A stretch of 64,000 nt of DNA from Yamagishiella unicocca. Taxonomy: Eukaryota; Chlorophyta; Chlorophyceae; Chlamydomonadales; Volvocaceae. Below, piece after piece: positions 44,539 to 55,834 of the stretch. The notes under the pieces were generated by a model. The model searched no databases. It was not told where the DNA came from and saw only the letters and a list, made by a program, of their open reading frames with translations. Made by a program: the position numbers and the translations under genes. Location of the stretch: positions 496,001-560,000 of the forward strand of contig BDSL01000027.1 of NCBI GenBank assembly GCA_003116995.1. The letters run 5' to 3'. The number at the start of each line of letters is the position of its first letter. Within the stretch, counting starts at the first letter, position 1.

Positions 44539-47500
44539 TCAGCGCCCGCTCGCCAGCGCCGCCGTCGCCTTAGGCTGGCGGCGCTTCGGCACCACAACGT
44601 CCTCCTCGGCCTCGCTGTTCGGCAATTCGAATTTCACGCCCGCCTACGTACGACAAACAGGAGATCAACCGAAGGTTCAGTGCCGTACGTGTGTGCGCAG
44701 AGGGCACATGAGTTCACCCGTGTGCCCCAACCCAGCGCGGCATGCCCCTGTTCAACACAGTACGACAGTGACGAAGCGCTCACGCCCTTCCCTGGATCCG
44801 GAACAACTACAAACCGTAACCCGCAATGGTCGGCACCACACACCGCTCGCGCGGCAAAGCACTTACCGCGTAATCGACGACGAGCTGCGGCGGCAGATAA
44901 CCGTTGATGATGCGGTTGATGGTTGTGAAGAGTGGGTAGTTGCCTTCCCAGCGGCGAGCCTGCGAGCATTGGGATAAGAGCGGACAGAAGGGGCCGCACA
45001 CCCGGTTGTAGCCAACCGCCGACTCTGGAGCTTTCGTCATGTGGTGCCTCCCTGGGTCAGAGGGGTCCGGCCCGCAAATCTTCCCCTCCCCTGCCACGCT
45101 CCCGTCGCCCCCCTTGAAACCCATACTCACGCCACGCACACGCACACGCACACGCACCCCGCTGTAGCCCCTGCCCCCCCGGGAGGACGTACCTTGAGGA
45201 TCTCTTGCACTTCATTGCTGGTCAGCACTCCCTGCGTGCCACGGAAGGCGGGGAGGGGGGCGGGGGAGGGTATTCTGAGGGTCGGATACCGGATGAGGGG
45301 GAGATGAGGCTAAGAGTAAAAGAGGGGGGGTGGGCGCCGGACCGCCGGACCAGCCACCGGCAGTCTGGCAGAGGTGGACGACGGTCCATCGCGACCCAAA
45401 CAGCCAACTCCATTACCCGCCTGCCTGCCCCCCCACCCTGCGTTTTCTACGGCTCCCGCCAGGCTGTGCACATGTTGTTGTTCAGGTGAGCTCCACGCGC
45501 GCTGTGCTTAGGGACACCTATCCAGTGGCTACCCCCGGCAGCGCAATGGGGGGTTTACAGAAACGAAAAACGAACCAGTTACTCGACATGGGAAGTGTAG
45601 CTGATGCATAGGCTTCGGACCGCTGGTCGCGCGCACATGCTAGGTTGGCTGTCGAAAACCGCAGTGGGGGGGGAGGGAGCTTGCCAGTGATTCCCCCCCG
45701 CCCCCTGCCGCCCTCCCAATACACCAACCCACCTGAAGCTTCTGGCCCTTGAGCAGCTCGGTCTCCAGGTCGCTGAACGTGCGCGGCTTGCCAGCCTGCC
45801 GTACAAATCGTAGGGGCACGCGAGAGGGGCGGCAGGGGAGGACTTAACCAACGAGGGTCACTGAGCGGGAGGGGGGGCCAATCCAGTCCATCCACTGGCA
45901 CCCACCGGCAAATTTGACAGCGTCGTCGCCCCCATTCCTCCCATACCGACCCTTCCTAGGCCATCAATGTCGTATTGTCGTAACCCCAAACTCCTCCCAT
46001 CACCCCCTTACGGCATACGGCGTACGACGGCGTACGACGCACATCCACTCCCGCCCACCATCACCATCACAACACGCTAGTTCAATGCGCCTCTTGGATT
46101 ACAACCCGCTTCCGCACTCCCGCCCCATCCCTGCACCCATCCTCCAGCGGGATTCACCCATCTTTCTACCCTTCACGCCCCACCCTGAAGCTCCCCCCTC
46201 CCCCGTGGCCCCGCCTCCCCACCAGCTGTGCTTTGGTCCACTCCTCTGCCACCAGGCGGTTGCGGCCCCCGTAGCACGTGGCCACCAGGTCGCCGACCCC
46301 GCAGCACTCCAGAAAGGTATCGTCTCGCACAGAGGGATAGAGCGCCTTGGAGAAGGCGCGCATCTCGACGAGACCCTGCGCGGGGAGCCAGGTGGGCCCG
46401 GTGGGTAGGTGGGGAAACAACACGTGTTGGTTACGCGGTACGGTCACATGAGACGAAGCAACTGATGGGCGGGGATAGGCGGGGATAGGCGGGGATAGCA
46501 AATGGGTGGGTGGAGGTGAGCGCGGGTGGTTGGGACGGGATTGGGAGGAAACGAAAACCCAGGTAGATGGTGGGTGGGGCGGAGGAGTGCAGCCATACCT
46601 GGCGGATGATGGCGGCTTTGGAGTTGGGGCCCAGGCCCAGTCCGTCCACCATGCCCGCGCCCAGGGCCACGATGTTCTTGAGCGTGCCGCACATCTCAGC
46701 GCCCACCTGCGCACGCGCGGCGTGTACGACAGGTACGATGCGTCGTACATGATCAGCAAGGGTGAACAAAATGAGCGGGTCAGGCTGGAAGCCGACGGCC
46801 CCACACCACTCACCGGGTCCGGCAGCAGACTGACCCGGAAGTACGGCCGAGCGAACAGCTTCTGGAAGCGCTCAGCGTTGTCCAGGTTGTCGTACCTAGG
46901 CGGTTGGTAGTTGGGCGGTTAGGATGTTAAGGCCGTTCCGAGTGTTCCCCCGCAGCCAGTACACCCAACGCGCCCCCCTAGACTCCCCGCAAGCAATACG
47001 CGGCTTTTACGCAGAAGGCCCCTGTGCACCCTCTTGCTTAGTAAGTTACACACGCGACCGCATGTCGTACCCGATCACGGCCTCGGACATCTCCTCACGG
47101 CCGATGTCCTGGCGGTGGGGAAGGCGTGGGGTTTGGATTGAGATTGGGATTTGGGTTTGGTTTGGAAGTGGATTTGGGTTTGGATTCGAGTTTGGGGACG
47201 AGGCACCGGGACGCCTCCGGGGCCCGAGCCAGCCAGACAGCGACCGGGGGCTAGGGTACGACAAAACAGACAAGGGGGATCAGTGGGGGACCCTTGATCT
47301 CAGGGAGGGGTTGAGACAGAGGGCAGAGGCTGCGCATGAGCTCTCCTGGCCCGCGTGAGGCCCTCCCCCCCTCGGGCTCCTCGTCCGTCACCTCCGCCGC
47401 CCTTGCCCGAGCGCTCACTCCGCAAGCACCAGGCCTCCGTGTTTGCGCTTCCTCTCGCCCCCCCCCGCCCTCTCGGTTTTTTCGGACATCCACGGGTTTC

Positions 47501-50500
47501 CCTCGAACCCCCCGCCCTCTCGCCAGCTGCACCGTGACAGCGTCTGCACTCCCCCCTCCCGCCGCCGCCGGCCATTTCCTCCCTCGCCCCCACAAGCTGC
47601 AACCCTCCCAGCCAACCAAGGCCGTGTAACCGGTGTGTATGCCACCCACCCAAACCGCAGACCCCCAGCCTCACCGTGGCGATGTTTGCGCCCATCAGCA
47701 CAGAGCAGTCGATGCCTAGGTTGCGGCGGACCATCTGGCTGATCAGCTGGGGCCCCTCGGCGCGCACCCGCATGCCCTTGGTCAGACTGATGGCTGCTGC
47801 GCCGGGCTTGACCTGTGAGCACGCGAGGGAGGCACCAGGGGGGTTACATAAAAGAACCGTTGACCGTTGACTCGACACCAGGGGGGGTGGGTGGGGGGAG
47901 AGGGGCGGGACGGGGGCGAGGAGAGTGATTGAACCCCAAAAACGAACAGGTTCCTCGACATGGGAAGTGTAGCTGCCGCATAGGAAGGCTTCGGACACCT
48001 GGTCGCGTGCGCTTGCTGGTGCGGGAGGGGCCGGCGGTGGGTGTAGGTGGTTCACAGGAGGCGACATGGGAATGTCGGCGGCGAGGGATGGCGGCCTAAT
48101 GTCCTCAGCCATGCGGTTTACATTTTGAGACCCCGAGGAGGGAACACCGGGAACATCAACGCGGTGGGAACATGCTGCCGAGGGCAGGATGGTTGTTGCC
48201 AGAGGAGCGGGTGGCCCCTCAGGCACAACACCTGCGCCGCAGTCATCTGACTTCTGCTGTTCCTCCCAACAGCCATGACTGCTCCCGCCCCGACTGTTCC
48301 TCCCAATCATGGCACTGGTCTCCACCCACCCTCCCACCCACCCACCCACCCACCAAATCTAAACGGTTTTATCGGGCACCCACGGGTCTTCCTCGAACCC
48401 ACCCACCCACCCACCCACTCCGCCCCCCGCTCATCCCCACCTTTCCCATGAGCTGCTTGCAGATGCTGTGCAAAAACTGGTGTGGCGCGCAGATGACAAT
48501 GAGGTCGGCACCCGCCACCGCCTCCTCGATGGTCGGCACCGCCTTGACGTTACTGCCCAGATCGAAGCCGGGGAAGTACTTTGGATTCTGGGTTGGATGT
48601 TGGGCGGGGTGGCATGAGGAAGGGGGGGATTTTACAGGAAAAAACCGCGGAAGGGGGGGATTTTACAGGAAAAAACCGGTTGCTCGACATGGGAATGAGT
48701 GGGGGCGGGGAGCGGGGAGGGGGCCGAGGAGAATGGGCATGGTACCGAGTGGAGGGCGGTGTTGGCGGAAGGGGACAGGATGCCATTCAGACACTTTGAA
48801 AACGCGAAATCCCTAAGAACACGGTGGGTCAGTGGAGGGAGGGGACAGTAGCACGGACCGCGAGGAGGACGAGGCGGGTGCGACTATTTCGAGCGACAAA
48901 GTACGATACAACACGACCTTTTTTTCCTAACGCCGTCGGACATGGACATGTTGGTTGCGGACATGTTCATATGGCGATGGGTTTGAGTACATTTGTCACG
49001 TCACAGCCACGTCACAACCTCGGCACACACCCACCACGTGCGTCTCGTTAATGATCTCTGTCAGCTTGCGGCCCTGCACGGCGGGGGGGGAGTGATGGAA
49101 GGAAGGAAAACCGTCAACGAACCTTGAAGATAAGGAAGGTGGAGTTGGGAGTTGAGGTGCGGGTGAGAGTGGGGGTAGTGGGGACAAGGAGTTGGGGATG
49201 GGGCCGGGGTGTGCATTTGGGCCCTATGCCCTGCCCGGCAGCAACCATAAAAACAGGACAGAAGAGCAAGCAGCATGCGCTCGATCCGGAGCCGTGCTAC
49301 AGCCGTAGGTAGGCCGTATAGACGACCACCGCATCACAACACTCCGGCTCGATGCCCAACAGCTACCCGCTTACCTCCCCTCGCCCCCCTCCCTCGCCCC
49401 CGCCCCCTCCCTCCCTCGCCCCTCTCCCTCGCCCCGCCCCCTCCCTCGACCCCCTCCCTCGCCCCCTCCGTACTGTCGCACCTCGAACTCCTCCTCGTGC
49501 ACCCACATCTTGATCTCGTCCACGAAGTCGTCCGCCGGGTCGTCCGCCTTGACGTTCTGCCCCATCATGCGTACGGCAGCACAGGCCCATGCGCCGCTGC
49601 CGATCATGGCCACCTTGTATCGAGCCAGCGATTCCACCAGAGTGCTGTAGTCGTACACGAACCTGGGAGAGTCCAGGGCCGGGGGGAGGAGGGGGGGCGT
49701 GGTGTCAGGGTTTGGGTTTCTAGGGTTTCATGCTTTTGTGTCTAAGGTTTTAGGGTTGTGTTTTTAAAGTGCGGGTAAGTTCGCAGGCGCCGGCCGTCTG
49801 CTACCGCACTAGGTGACCTCCAGGGAGGGGGTGCACGGTTTCGGAGGCAGGCAGGATTATCCGTTACTTGGTAACCAACAGCACCACACCGTGTGCTGCA
49901 GGAGGTCTGCCTGCGCCCACAAACGAGTCCCGCAACCCTAACGCGCACGCACCACACCATGTGCTGCAGGAGGTCTGCCTGCGCCCACAAACGGGTCCCG
50001 CAACCCTAACGCGCGCGCACCACTCCGCCTCTGCCGCCACCGTCGGCCGCTCCACCACGCCGCCGTATCCGATGAACAGGTCGGCGCCCCCGGTGCTCTG
50101 AACCGCCTCCAGGTCGGTGATGCCGTCGCCTGGAAGCAGGATGAGTGGGTCGGGTGAGTGGGTCGGGTGAGTGGGTCGGGTGGGTCGGGTGAGTAGGTTG
50201 AGAGGAAACCCGTGTGGCCGGGACACATAGGCAGCGCGTCGTGCGGGTCAGGGAAGTGGGTCGGGTTGGCTAGCAAGTAAGCGGTACACATACACCACCG
50301 CCACAATGGCATCACCTCAGCCACATGTCACACTCAACCTTAACCCTTACAGGCCCCCGCCTCGTGCTCTGTCACACGAGGCAGAGCGGATGGGCACCAC
50401 CCTAGCGGATTCCCAGCCGCCGCCGTCGCCGACTGCAGGCTCCCCCCTCCCTGCAGCCTCCCCCCTCCCTGCAGCCTCCCCCCTCCCTGCAGCCTCCCCC

Positions 50501-53500
50501 CTCCCTGCAGCCTCCCCCCGCCCTGCAGCTACTCCCGAGCGTCTCTCTAGGGGCAGTCTGCGGCCAGCAGTCCCCCGATTGGACAGTCGCTCACCGATCA
50601 TGACCACGGTGTTGTACGGGTTGCGCTGGCGGATGCGGGAGATGGCCTGTGGGCCGGTGGCAAGGGCAGCGGCGGGAGCTTTAGGGTTTAGGATTTCAGA
50701 GTTTTAGGGTCAAGGGTTGGCGACAGCGGCGACGGGGGTGAAGGGTAATGAATTAGCAGGATGAGGGGGGTAGGGTACAGAAACGAGCGGGAAGTGTAGC
50801 TGTAATGTGTGAGGGGACTCGCATGTGTGAGGGGACTTTTTGCGAGCCCAAGGTGTAAAGGCGTTAGCCTGTGTTAGCAGCTAGCAAGCAAAGGCCACAG
50901 GGAAAGCAGGTGAGGAGGTGAGGAGGTTTAGGAGGGCAGCTGCGGGGACGAATTGCTTTGCCTCAGGAAACTCATAACTAGACATTGAGTTACATATCGT
51001 ACTGGCTCTCGCCAGTAACATGTGTCCCCCCATAACGGACCTCCGTCAAAGGGCGCACATATAACACGCCGTAAGCACGCCGTACGCACGCCGTACCTCA
51101 GGCTTGCCCTGGTTGTGGGCCGTCGGCTCCGACACGTCGAAGCCCACCTGCGACGTGGCCAGCGGCAAACATCAGCAGCAGTACGAGCAAGTGAGCGCGA
51201 GGTCAGGAGGTGATTTGGTGTCGAGCAACGCACGAACACATATGGTCCGCTCAACGGGGCCTCGACAGCCGCGTCGGCCGCGGGCGGATCGAAGCTCGGA
51301 CTCCGGTCAGTGTCCTTCCCTCCTGATACAAAGAGAGGAAGCAAGCCCCACCCTAATTGGCCGCGCTACCCGGCAAGTCGCCCGCCGCCGTTCCCACATC
51401 CTCCGGCATGCCCTCCCCCACTCCCCGCTCCCGATTTCCTGGCCTATTATCTCCCTCCGCCCCACCCCCCGCGCACCAGCTTGGTCGGCTCGCCGGTCTC
51501 GTCGTCCCACTGCCAGTTCATGCGGTTGGCGAAGACGTTGGTCTTGGGGATACCCAGGTAGGCGGCGATGGGCAGGATAACCTCCCTGGAGCGGGGTGGG
51601 TGTGTGGGTGTGTGCAAAGCAGCAACCGGTTACTCGACGTGAGAAGTGTCGCTGGCTCATAAGCTTCGGGGGAGAGGAGGAAGGGCGGGACACCTTGATG
51701 CAAGATGTGTCCAAGCCACCGCCTTCACCCTGCCGCCCTACCGCCCTGCCGCACAACGCGGTCCTGCCTGCCCCACAAACCCCTGCCCCACAAACCCCTG
51801 CTCCACAAACCCCTGCCCCACAAACCCCTGCCCCACAAACCCCTGCCCCACAAACCCCTGCCCCACAAACCCCTGCCCCACAAACCCCTGCCCCACAAAC
51901 CCCTGCCCCACAAACCCCTGCCCCACAAACCCCTGCCCCACAAACCCCTGCCCCACAAACCCCTGCCCCACAAACCCCTGCCCCACAAACCCCTGCCCCA
52001 CAACGCCTCACGTCACGACCTCACCTGAAGCCTCCGCTGATGAGGTAGATGGCGATACCGCGGGCTTGTAGCGCAGTGATGAGCTCCTTGATGCCCTGGT
52101 GGGAGAGCAGGGGCGCAGTGGGGGGGAGGGAGAGGGGCAAGGGGGGTTACAGAAAAGAACCGGTAATGGGAAGTGTAACTGGTGCATAGTGTTCGGAAGT
52201 GTAACTGGTGCATAGTGTTCGGAAGTGTAACTGGTGCATAGTGTTCGGAAGTGTAACTGGTGCATAGTGTTCGGAAGTGTAACTGGTGCATAGTGTTCGG
52301 AAGTGTAACTGGTGCATAGTGTTCGGAAGTGTAACTGGTGCATAGTGTTCGGAAGTGTAACTGGTGCATAGTGTTCGGAAGTGTAACTGGTGCATACTGC
52401 ACTTGGGTTGAGACGCGAGGGAGGGGGCCAACATGGGGAGGCCGTTGGTGAACTGACGGTCCTTCCTGACGATCAATGCTAGGGCCGGCGGGAGGCCGCG
52501 TAGTACGGCATGACGTACAAAGAAGTACATTTGCATGATGTTTTGTAGCTCATCCAAGGCCCTGTCGTACGTGCCAGGCCATGTCGTACGTGATCCGTCA
52601 ACCAGCAGGCGCTATTGAACCCAACACGACGCCGGCAAGCAAGGCAGCACATGTTGGCTGAGAGCACGTGCTGCCTGAGAGCACGTGAGAGCACTCCTCA
52701 AAGGTGCATTTGCCACACGCAATCCCTCCCTTCCACGAGACCCCACCCCCGCCCAAACCCTACTCCCGCCCCACTCCCCCCCCACTCCCCCCCACTCCCG
52801 CCCCACTCCCGCCTACCGGTGCAAGGCGCGATGTGGGCGGATGCTCAGCGATGAAGTTCTTGATGTCGTTGGGCGAGCAGTTGATGATGTTCAGGCGCTC
52901 TTCCAGCGATTGCTCCAGGGACATGGTGCCGTCCATGGCCTGGCGGTTGGCGGTTGAATTGCGGTTTGGTCGAGAGTTGTTGGGATGTGGGGTGTGGGAC
53001 TGACCCAGGGACGAGGGTCGCAGCGGAGCTTGTGACGGGGATTTGGCACGTCCCACACGAAAGCATGTCACTATAATGGAAAGACATATGATGCCAAAAC
53101 GTAATGCCACATACGACGTCAAGAGTGATTTTTTTCAACATAGGTTTCCTGTAATTACAGCACCGAGACAAGATGTCCGCACCCATAGCCTCCATCTCTC
53201 TGTCCCCACATCCTCCAATCCTCACTCCAGCGCAACCAACAGAGCCCATTGCAGGGTAAGAAGGCCAGTCATGGCAGCTGGTGTTTGGGGACCTTCATCC
53301 GCCGTCCGTCTACCCCCTGCCGTCTCCAGCGCCATGCTCCTGACACCGATGCAAAACGTCGCCATCGTCAGAGCGGCCGCATGCCTGGGCTGCCTACCCG
53401 CAGATGCTTGCAAAGCCTCAAGCCCTGACGTCATCGATCCCCACCCTCGCACCCCCGCCACAAGCCCCCCCTCGAGCCATGCAAACCGCATGTCTCGCTG

Positions 53501-54266
53501 CCACAACAGCCACCCAGGTACCGACCCCTCCCCCGCCGCCACTGCCGCTGCTCTCACCTGGCTGGTCAGTGCCTCCACCTGCTCCTTCACGCCCATGAAC
53601 TCCGCCAGCAAGTCCAGAGAGTCATTCACCGTAACCGTGCCTGTAACGCGCAGGAGCCACTATTTGGGTCAAGGAATCGAATTACGCGCGGCTGCGCAGG
53701 AACTGAAGCTCCAGGCAGCTGCTGCGCGGTCCGAACCTTACAAGCGGCAGTGCGGCTTCTGTGCGTGGACGAGGTAAATGCCTCCGTAACTCCTCGTACA
53801 ACAAAAGGCCGAGGATGTGAGTGACGGTGACAGTCCTGGGGGTTTCTAGGTAGGATAAACTAAGGTGCCTATGTTTGGCCACAAAGGCACTTGCTGCAGT
53901 CGCGCGCGCGGGTGTTGCCGAGCGTGTCGTTTCAACCGGACCAACACCATGAAAACGAGGTAACTCACAATCGACATCGAAGCAAACAGCGTCCACGTTC
54001 CGCCAAATAGACAGCACTCTGTCCGACGGTGTAGTATTGGGCGTATAGGGCTTGGCATCGCCGTTGACGCCCGAAGCCCTGACGATAATGCTGCTGTAAC
54101 CAGCACTTTTATACACAGATGCTACCGGATAAGTAGCAGCTAGCCTGTGTGGCTGCTGCCGAGGTACTGCCTTCCGAACTACTGATGAAGGCAACGTCAC
54201 TCCGGAGTGACCGCGACAACCATGGCTCGAGTAATTCGCAGCCGACACTTGCATGTGGAGCCGCAT
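44539..54266 (-). CDS. GPD: Bidomain phosphatase/NAD-glycerol-3-phosphate dehydrogenase
   Basis: Makes glycerol 3-phosphate from DHAP with NADH; the fused HAD phosphatase domain is thought to release glycerol directly (chlorophyte GPDH type). Twenty minus-strand exons agree in phase; 2,082 nt, 693 aa: 54266-53969, 53640-53558, 52939-52817, 52095-52025, 51585-51477, 51147-51097, 50646-50595, 50129-50021, 49662-49482, 49073-49035, 48587-48441, 47812-47675, 47108-47071, 46895-46814, 46706-46599, 46375-46223, 45795-45733, 45231-45193, 44959-44867, 44643-44539. Residues 1 to about 80 look like a plastid transit peptide. HAD motif I is DVDCT (97-101, split by an intron), motif IV GDGITD near 263. 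The NAD fold starts [11 protein letters not shown] (315-325). The catalytic Lys is in MCGTLKN (about 517); [15 protein letters not shown] is at about 569. Introns hold several minisatellites and family 1 repeats. Confidence 0.96.
45572..45648 (+). repeat. Interspersed repeat family 1, GPDH intron copy
   Basis: AACCAGTTACTCGACATGGG, AAGTGTAGCTGATGCATAGG, CTTCGGACCGCTGGTCGCGC, followed by GCACATGCT. Antisense to the host gene. Confidence 0.75.
47940..48021 (+). repeat. Interspersed repeat family 1, GPDH intron copy
   Basis: AACGAACAGGTTCCTCGACA, TGGGAAGTGTAGCTGCCGCA, TAGGAAGGCTTCGGACACC, TGGTCGCGTGCGCTTGCTGG. Confidence 0.75.
48655..48692 (+). repeat. Interspersed repeat family 1, short copy in a GPDH intron
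   Basis: AAAACCGGTTGCTCGACATG then GGAATGAG. The preceding GGGGGGATTTTACAGGAAAA segment occurs twice (48625 and 48654). Confidence 0.55.
49380..49472 (+). repeat. CCCTCGCCCC pyrimidine tract
   Basis: Degenerate CCCTCGCCC/CCCCTCCCTC units at the 5' end (minus sense) of the GPDH intron 49074-49481. Confidence 0.85.
49878..50024 (+). repeat. Two-copy 71-bp direct repeat at a GPDH exon-intron border
   Basis: CACCACACCGTGTGCTGCAG through CAACCCTAACGCGCACGCAC is repeated once about 71 bp later; the second copy ends at the GTGCGC donor at 50020. The duplicated GTGCGC gives an extra donor-like site upstream. Confidence 0.75.
50137..50198 (+). repeat. GTGAGTGGGTCGG tandem repeat
   Basis: Four to five GTGAGTGGGTCGG/GTGGGTCGG units next to the GPDH acceptor at 50130. 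Confidence 0.8.
50445..50532 (+). repeat. GCAGCCTCCCCCCTCCCT minisatellite
   Basis: About five 15-bp units in a GPDH intron. Confidence 0.85.
50765..50800 (+). repeat. Interspersed repeat family 1, partial copy in a GPDH intron
   Basis: ACAGAAACGAGCGGGAAGTG followed by TAGCTGTAATG; the core GGGAAGTGTAGCTG is intact. Confidence 0.5.
50978..51052 (-). mobile_element. Helitron-type 3' terminus (copy B) in a GPDH intron
   Basis: On the minus strand the segment reads CCCTTTGACGG..., then a perfect 7-bp-stem hairpin TACTGGC-GAGA-GCCAGTA, then about 18 nt later ends in CTAG followed by T. A hairpin before a terminal CTRR, with T as the next host base, is the defining 3' end of Helitrons. It resembles copy A downstream of the autonomous Helitron at 7087. 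Only about 45 bp separate it from the exon to its 5' side, so it is a solo or truncated terminus. Confidence 0.6.
51618..51672 (+). repeat. Interspersed repeat family 1, GPDH intron copy
   Basis: AACCGGTTACTCGACGTGAG, AAGTGTCGCTGGCTCATAAG, CTTCGGGGG; lies 32 bp from the intron acceptor. Confidence 0.65.
51769..52004 (+). repeat. CCCCACAAACCCCTG 15-bp minisatellite
   Basis: About 15-16 nearly perfect 15-bp units; the single variant unit reads CTCCACAAACCCCTG (51800-51814). In the GPDH intron 51586-52024. Confidence 0.96.
52145..52397 (+). repeat. Family 1 repeat with internal 26-bp amplification
   Basis: Begins AAAAGAACCGGTAATGGGAA, as other family 1 copies, then the internal part GTGTTCGGAAGTGTAACTGG plus TGCATA is repeated about nine times in tandem. 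In the GPDH intron 52096-52816. Confidence 0.92.
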
Positions 54267-54360
54267 GATGTATTGCCTACTGCGGTTGCCGCGCGTAGGT
54301 CGGGATGTAAGGTAACTATCCTAATCAGCTATGGCAAGGCCGACGCCTAACAGAATAGCC

Positions 54361-54368
54361 TATTTAAA
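54361..54368 (-). promoter_or_regulatory. TATA-like element of the GPDH gene
   Basis: TTTAAATA on the minus strand, about 95 bp upstream of the ATG at 54266. Confidence 0.45.
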
Positions 54369-55829
54369 TGTGTGCCAATAAGATCGTGCATGAACAGTGT
54401 TGTATGCGTGTTGCTATTGTAGTATTGAGTGGTCCGAATCCGGAACGGGCGGATTACATGTACGGGCTGGCGCTTGGCTTCTGTCACTTGAACAAGGACT
54501 GAAGAAATCGAGTATGTTGTCACGGTGAATGCCGACGCCTTAAGATAACTTCACGCGATTCCTCGGAATCCGCGATTCCGTACACTAGAGGCGAGGGGTT
54601 TGGACCGACGCACTCTAGTGAAGCTGCCCCCGGAACTCCTGCATGGCAAGTCACAGGACCAGAGGCAGGCAGATAACACCCAAGCGGAAGATGGCATGCG
54701 CCTTCCATGCTGCCTTGCTCGTTTCACGAAACCTACCGACACAACATCACACTCCGCATTACCTACCTGACCTACCAACATCGCATAATCAAGCCGTACT
54801 TTGTAACCTGAGCGCCTGATGCAACTCCGACGATCCACTTGGGTAGCCTTCCAGAAGGTTCTCAGCTTAGGCGACCGAACACGTCGAAACGTGCCGAAAC
54901 CATTCGCAGACGTCCATTTCGCGGCGGCAGGTTTGAACGTCCATTGTCCCCAATGCCAAACGAATCCGTTGAGCTGCATCTTGCCTGCGCATGCTGCATG
55001 TTCCAAGCCTCCATCCCCCCAACCGTCCGCTCAGCTTAGGTCGTACAGCAGGAACAGCCTCCCAAAGTTCCAAGTGTGAAAAGGCCGATATACACATAAC
55101 CGGTAAAAAAAACAGGTAGCAGAACGTAGGGCAGCAACGACGACTTGACAGCGGTTGGTTTCATATCCCGAGCTTACGACGGCTGTAATGTTAGGTGGTT
55201 GTTCCGTGCTTCTGTACGGATGCACGTGTGGAGGCACGCTACATGAGGGGGCGTCAGGGGTAACCAAAATGAGAGCGGCTTACATTTAGAGATCTACTAG
55301 GCTTAAAAAATGCGCACACGAGCATTTTTTTAGTGGTATCGTACTGCGTCTGTACGCCAATTTAGGAACAGCGGCTGCAGATGGCAGCCCCGCCGCTTCA
55401 AACCACGCAACGGAATATTCCGAACGAGCGACTCCAGTTGGAGGTGGCCAGCCAGTCCAGAGCAAGGCCCCATGAAGCAACCACGGAGCAGCACACAACA
55501 GCACCCGCCCTAGCCAATAGTGGTTAGCTGCGCAGACATCTACACTCGCGCCCGTAAATGCTTAACATGCGTCGCCAAATTGCCCCCATCGGCATGTTTA
55601 AAATACGGCGACTGACAACACATGCCGCACGCCTCCGTACGGCGCAACGTAGCAATATCGGAAAGGTCCAGCACAGATTTCGGGATCGTACAATGGTGTT
55701 CTGTAACAGATTCAAAGTTCCTTCCAACGCCAACCTTTAGCGGGCATTAATTATATCGTTCCACCTTCAGGAAAGGAATTCGGAAAGAGGAGAACGCTTT
55801 TATCAAGCACCCCGCGCTTAGCTAGGGTT

Positions 55830-55834
55830 TTACA
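55830..55834 (-). terminator. TGTAA polyadenylation signal candidate, kinase gene
   Basis: Reverse complement of TTACA, about 730 bp downstream of the kinase stop codon. Confidence 0.4.

Noticed and set aside
47300..48349. 349-codon minus-strand open frame
   Set aside because: It contains one genuine GPDH exon (47675-47812) but otherwise reads through introns; the spliced model is clearly better.
51307..52011. Gly/Cys-rich repetitive open frames on both strands
   Set aside because: They are produced by the 15-bp minisatellite, whose period is a multiple of three.
51769..52397. CRISPR-like regular repeats
   Set aside because: Units are contiguous with no unique spacers, and the DNA is eukaryotic; these are minisatellites.
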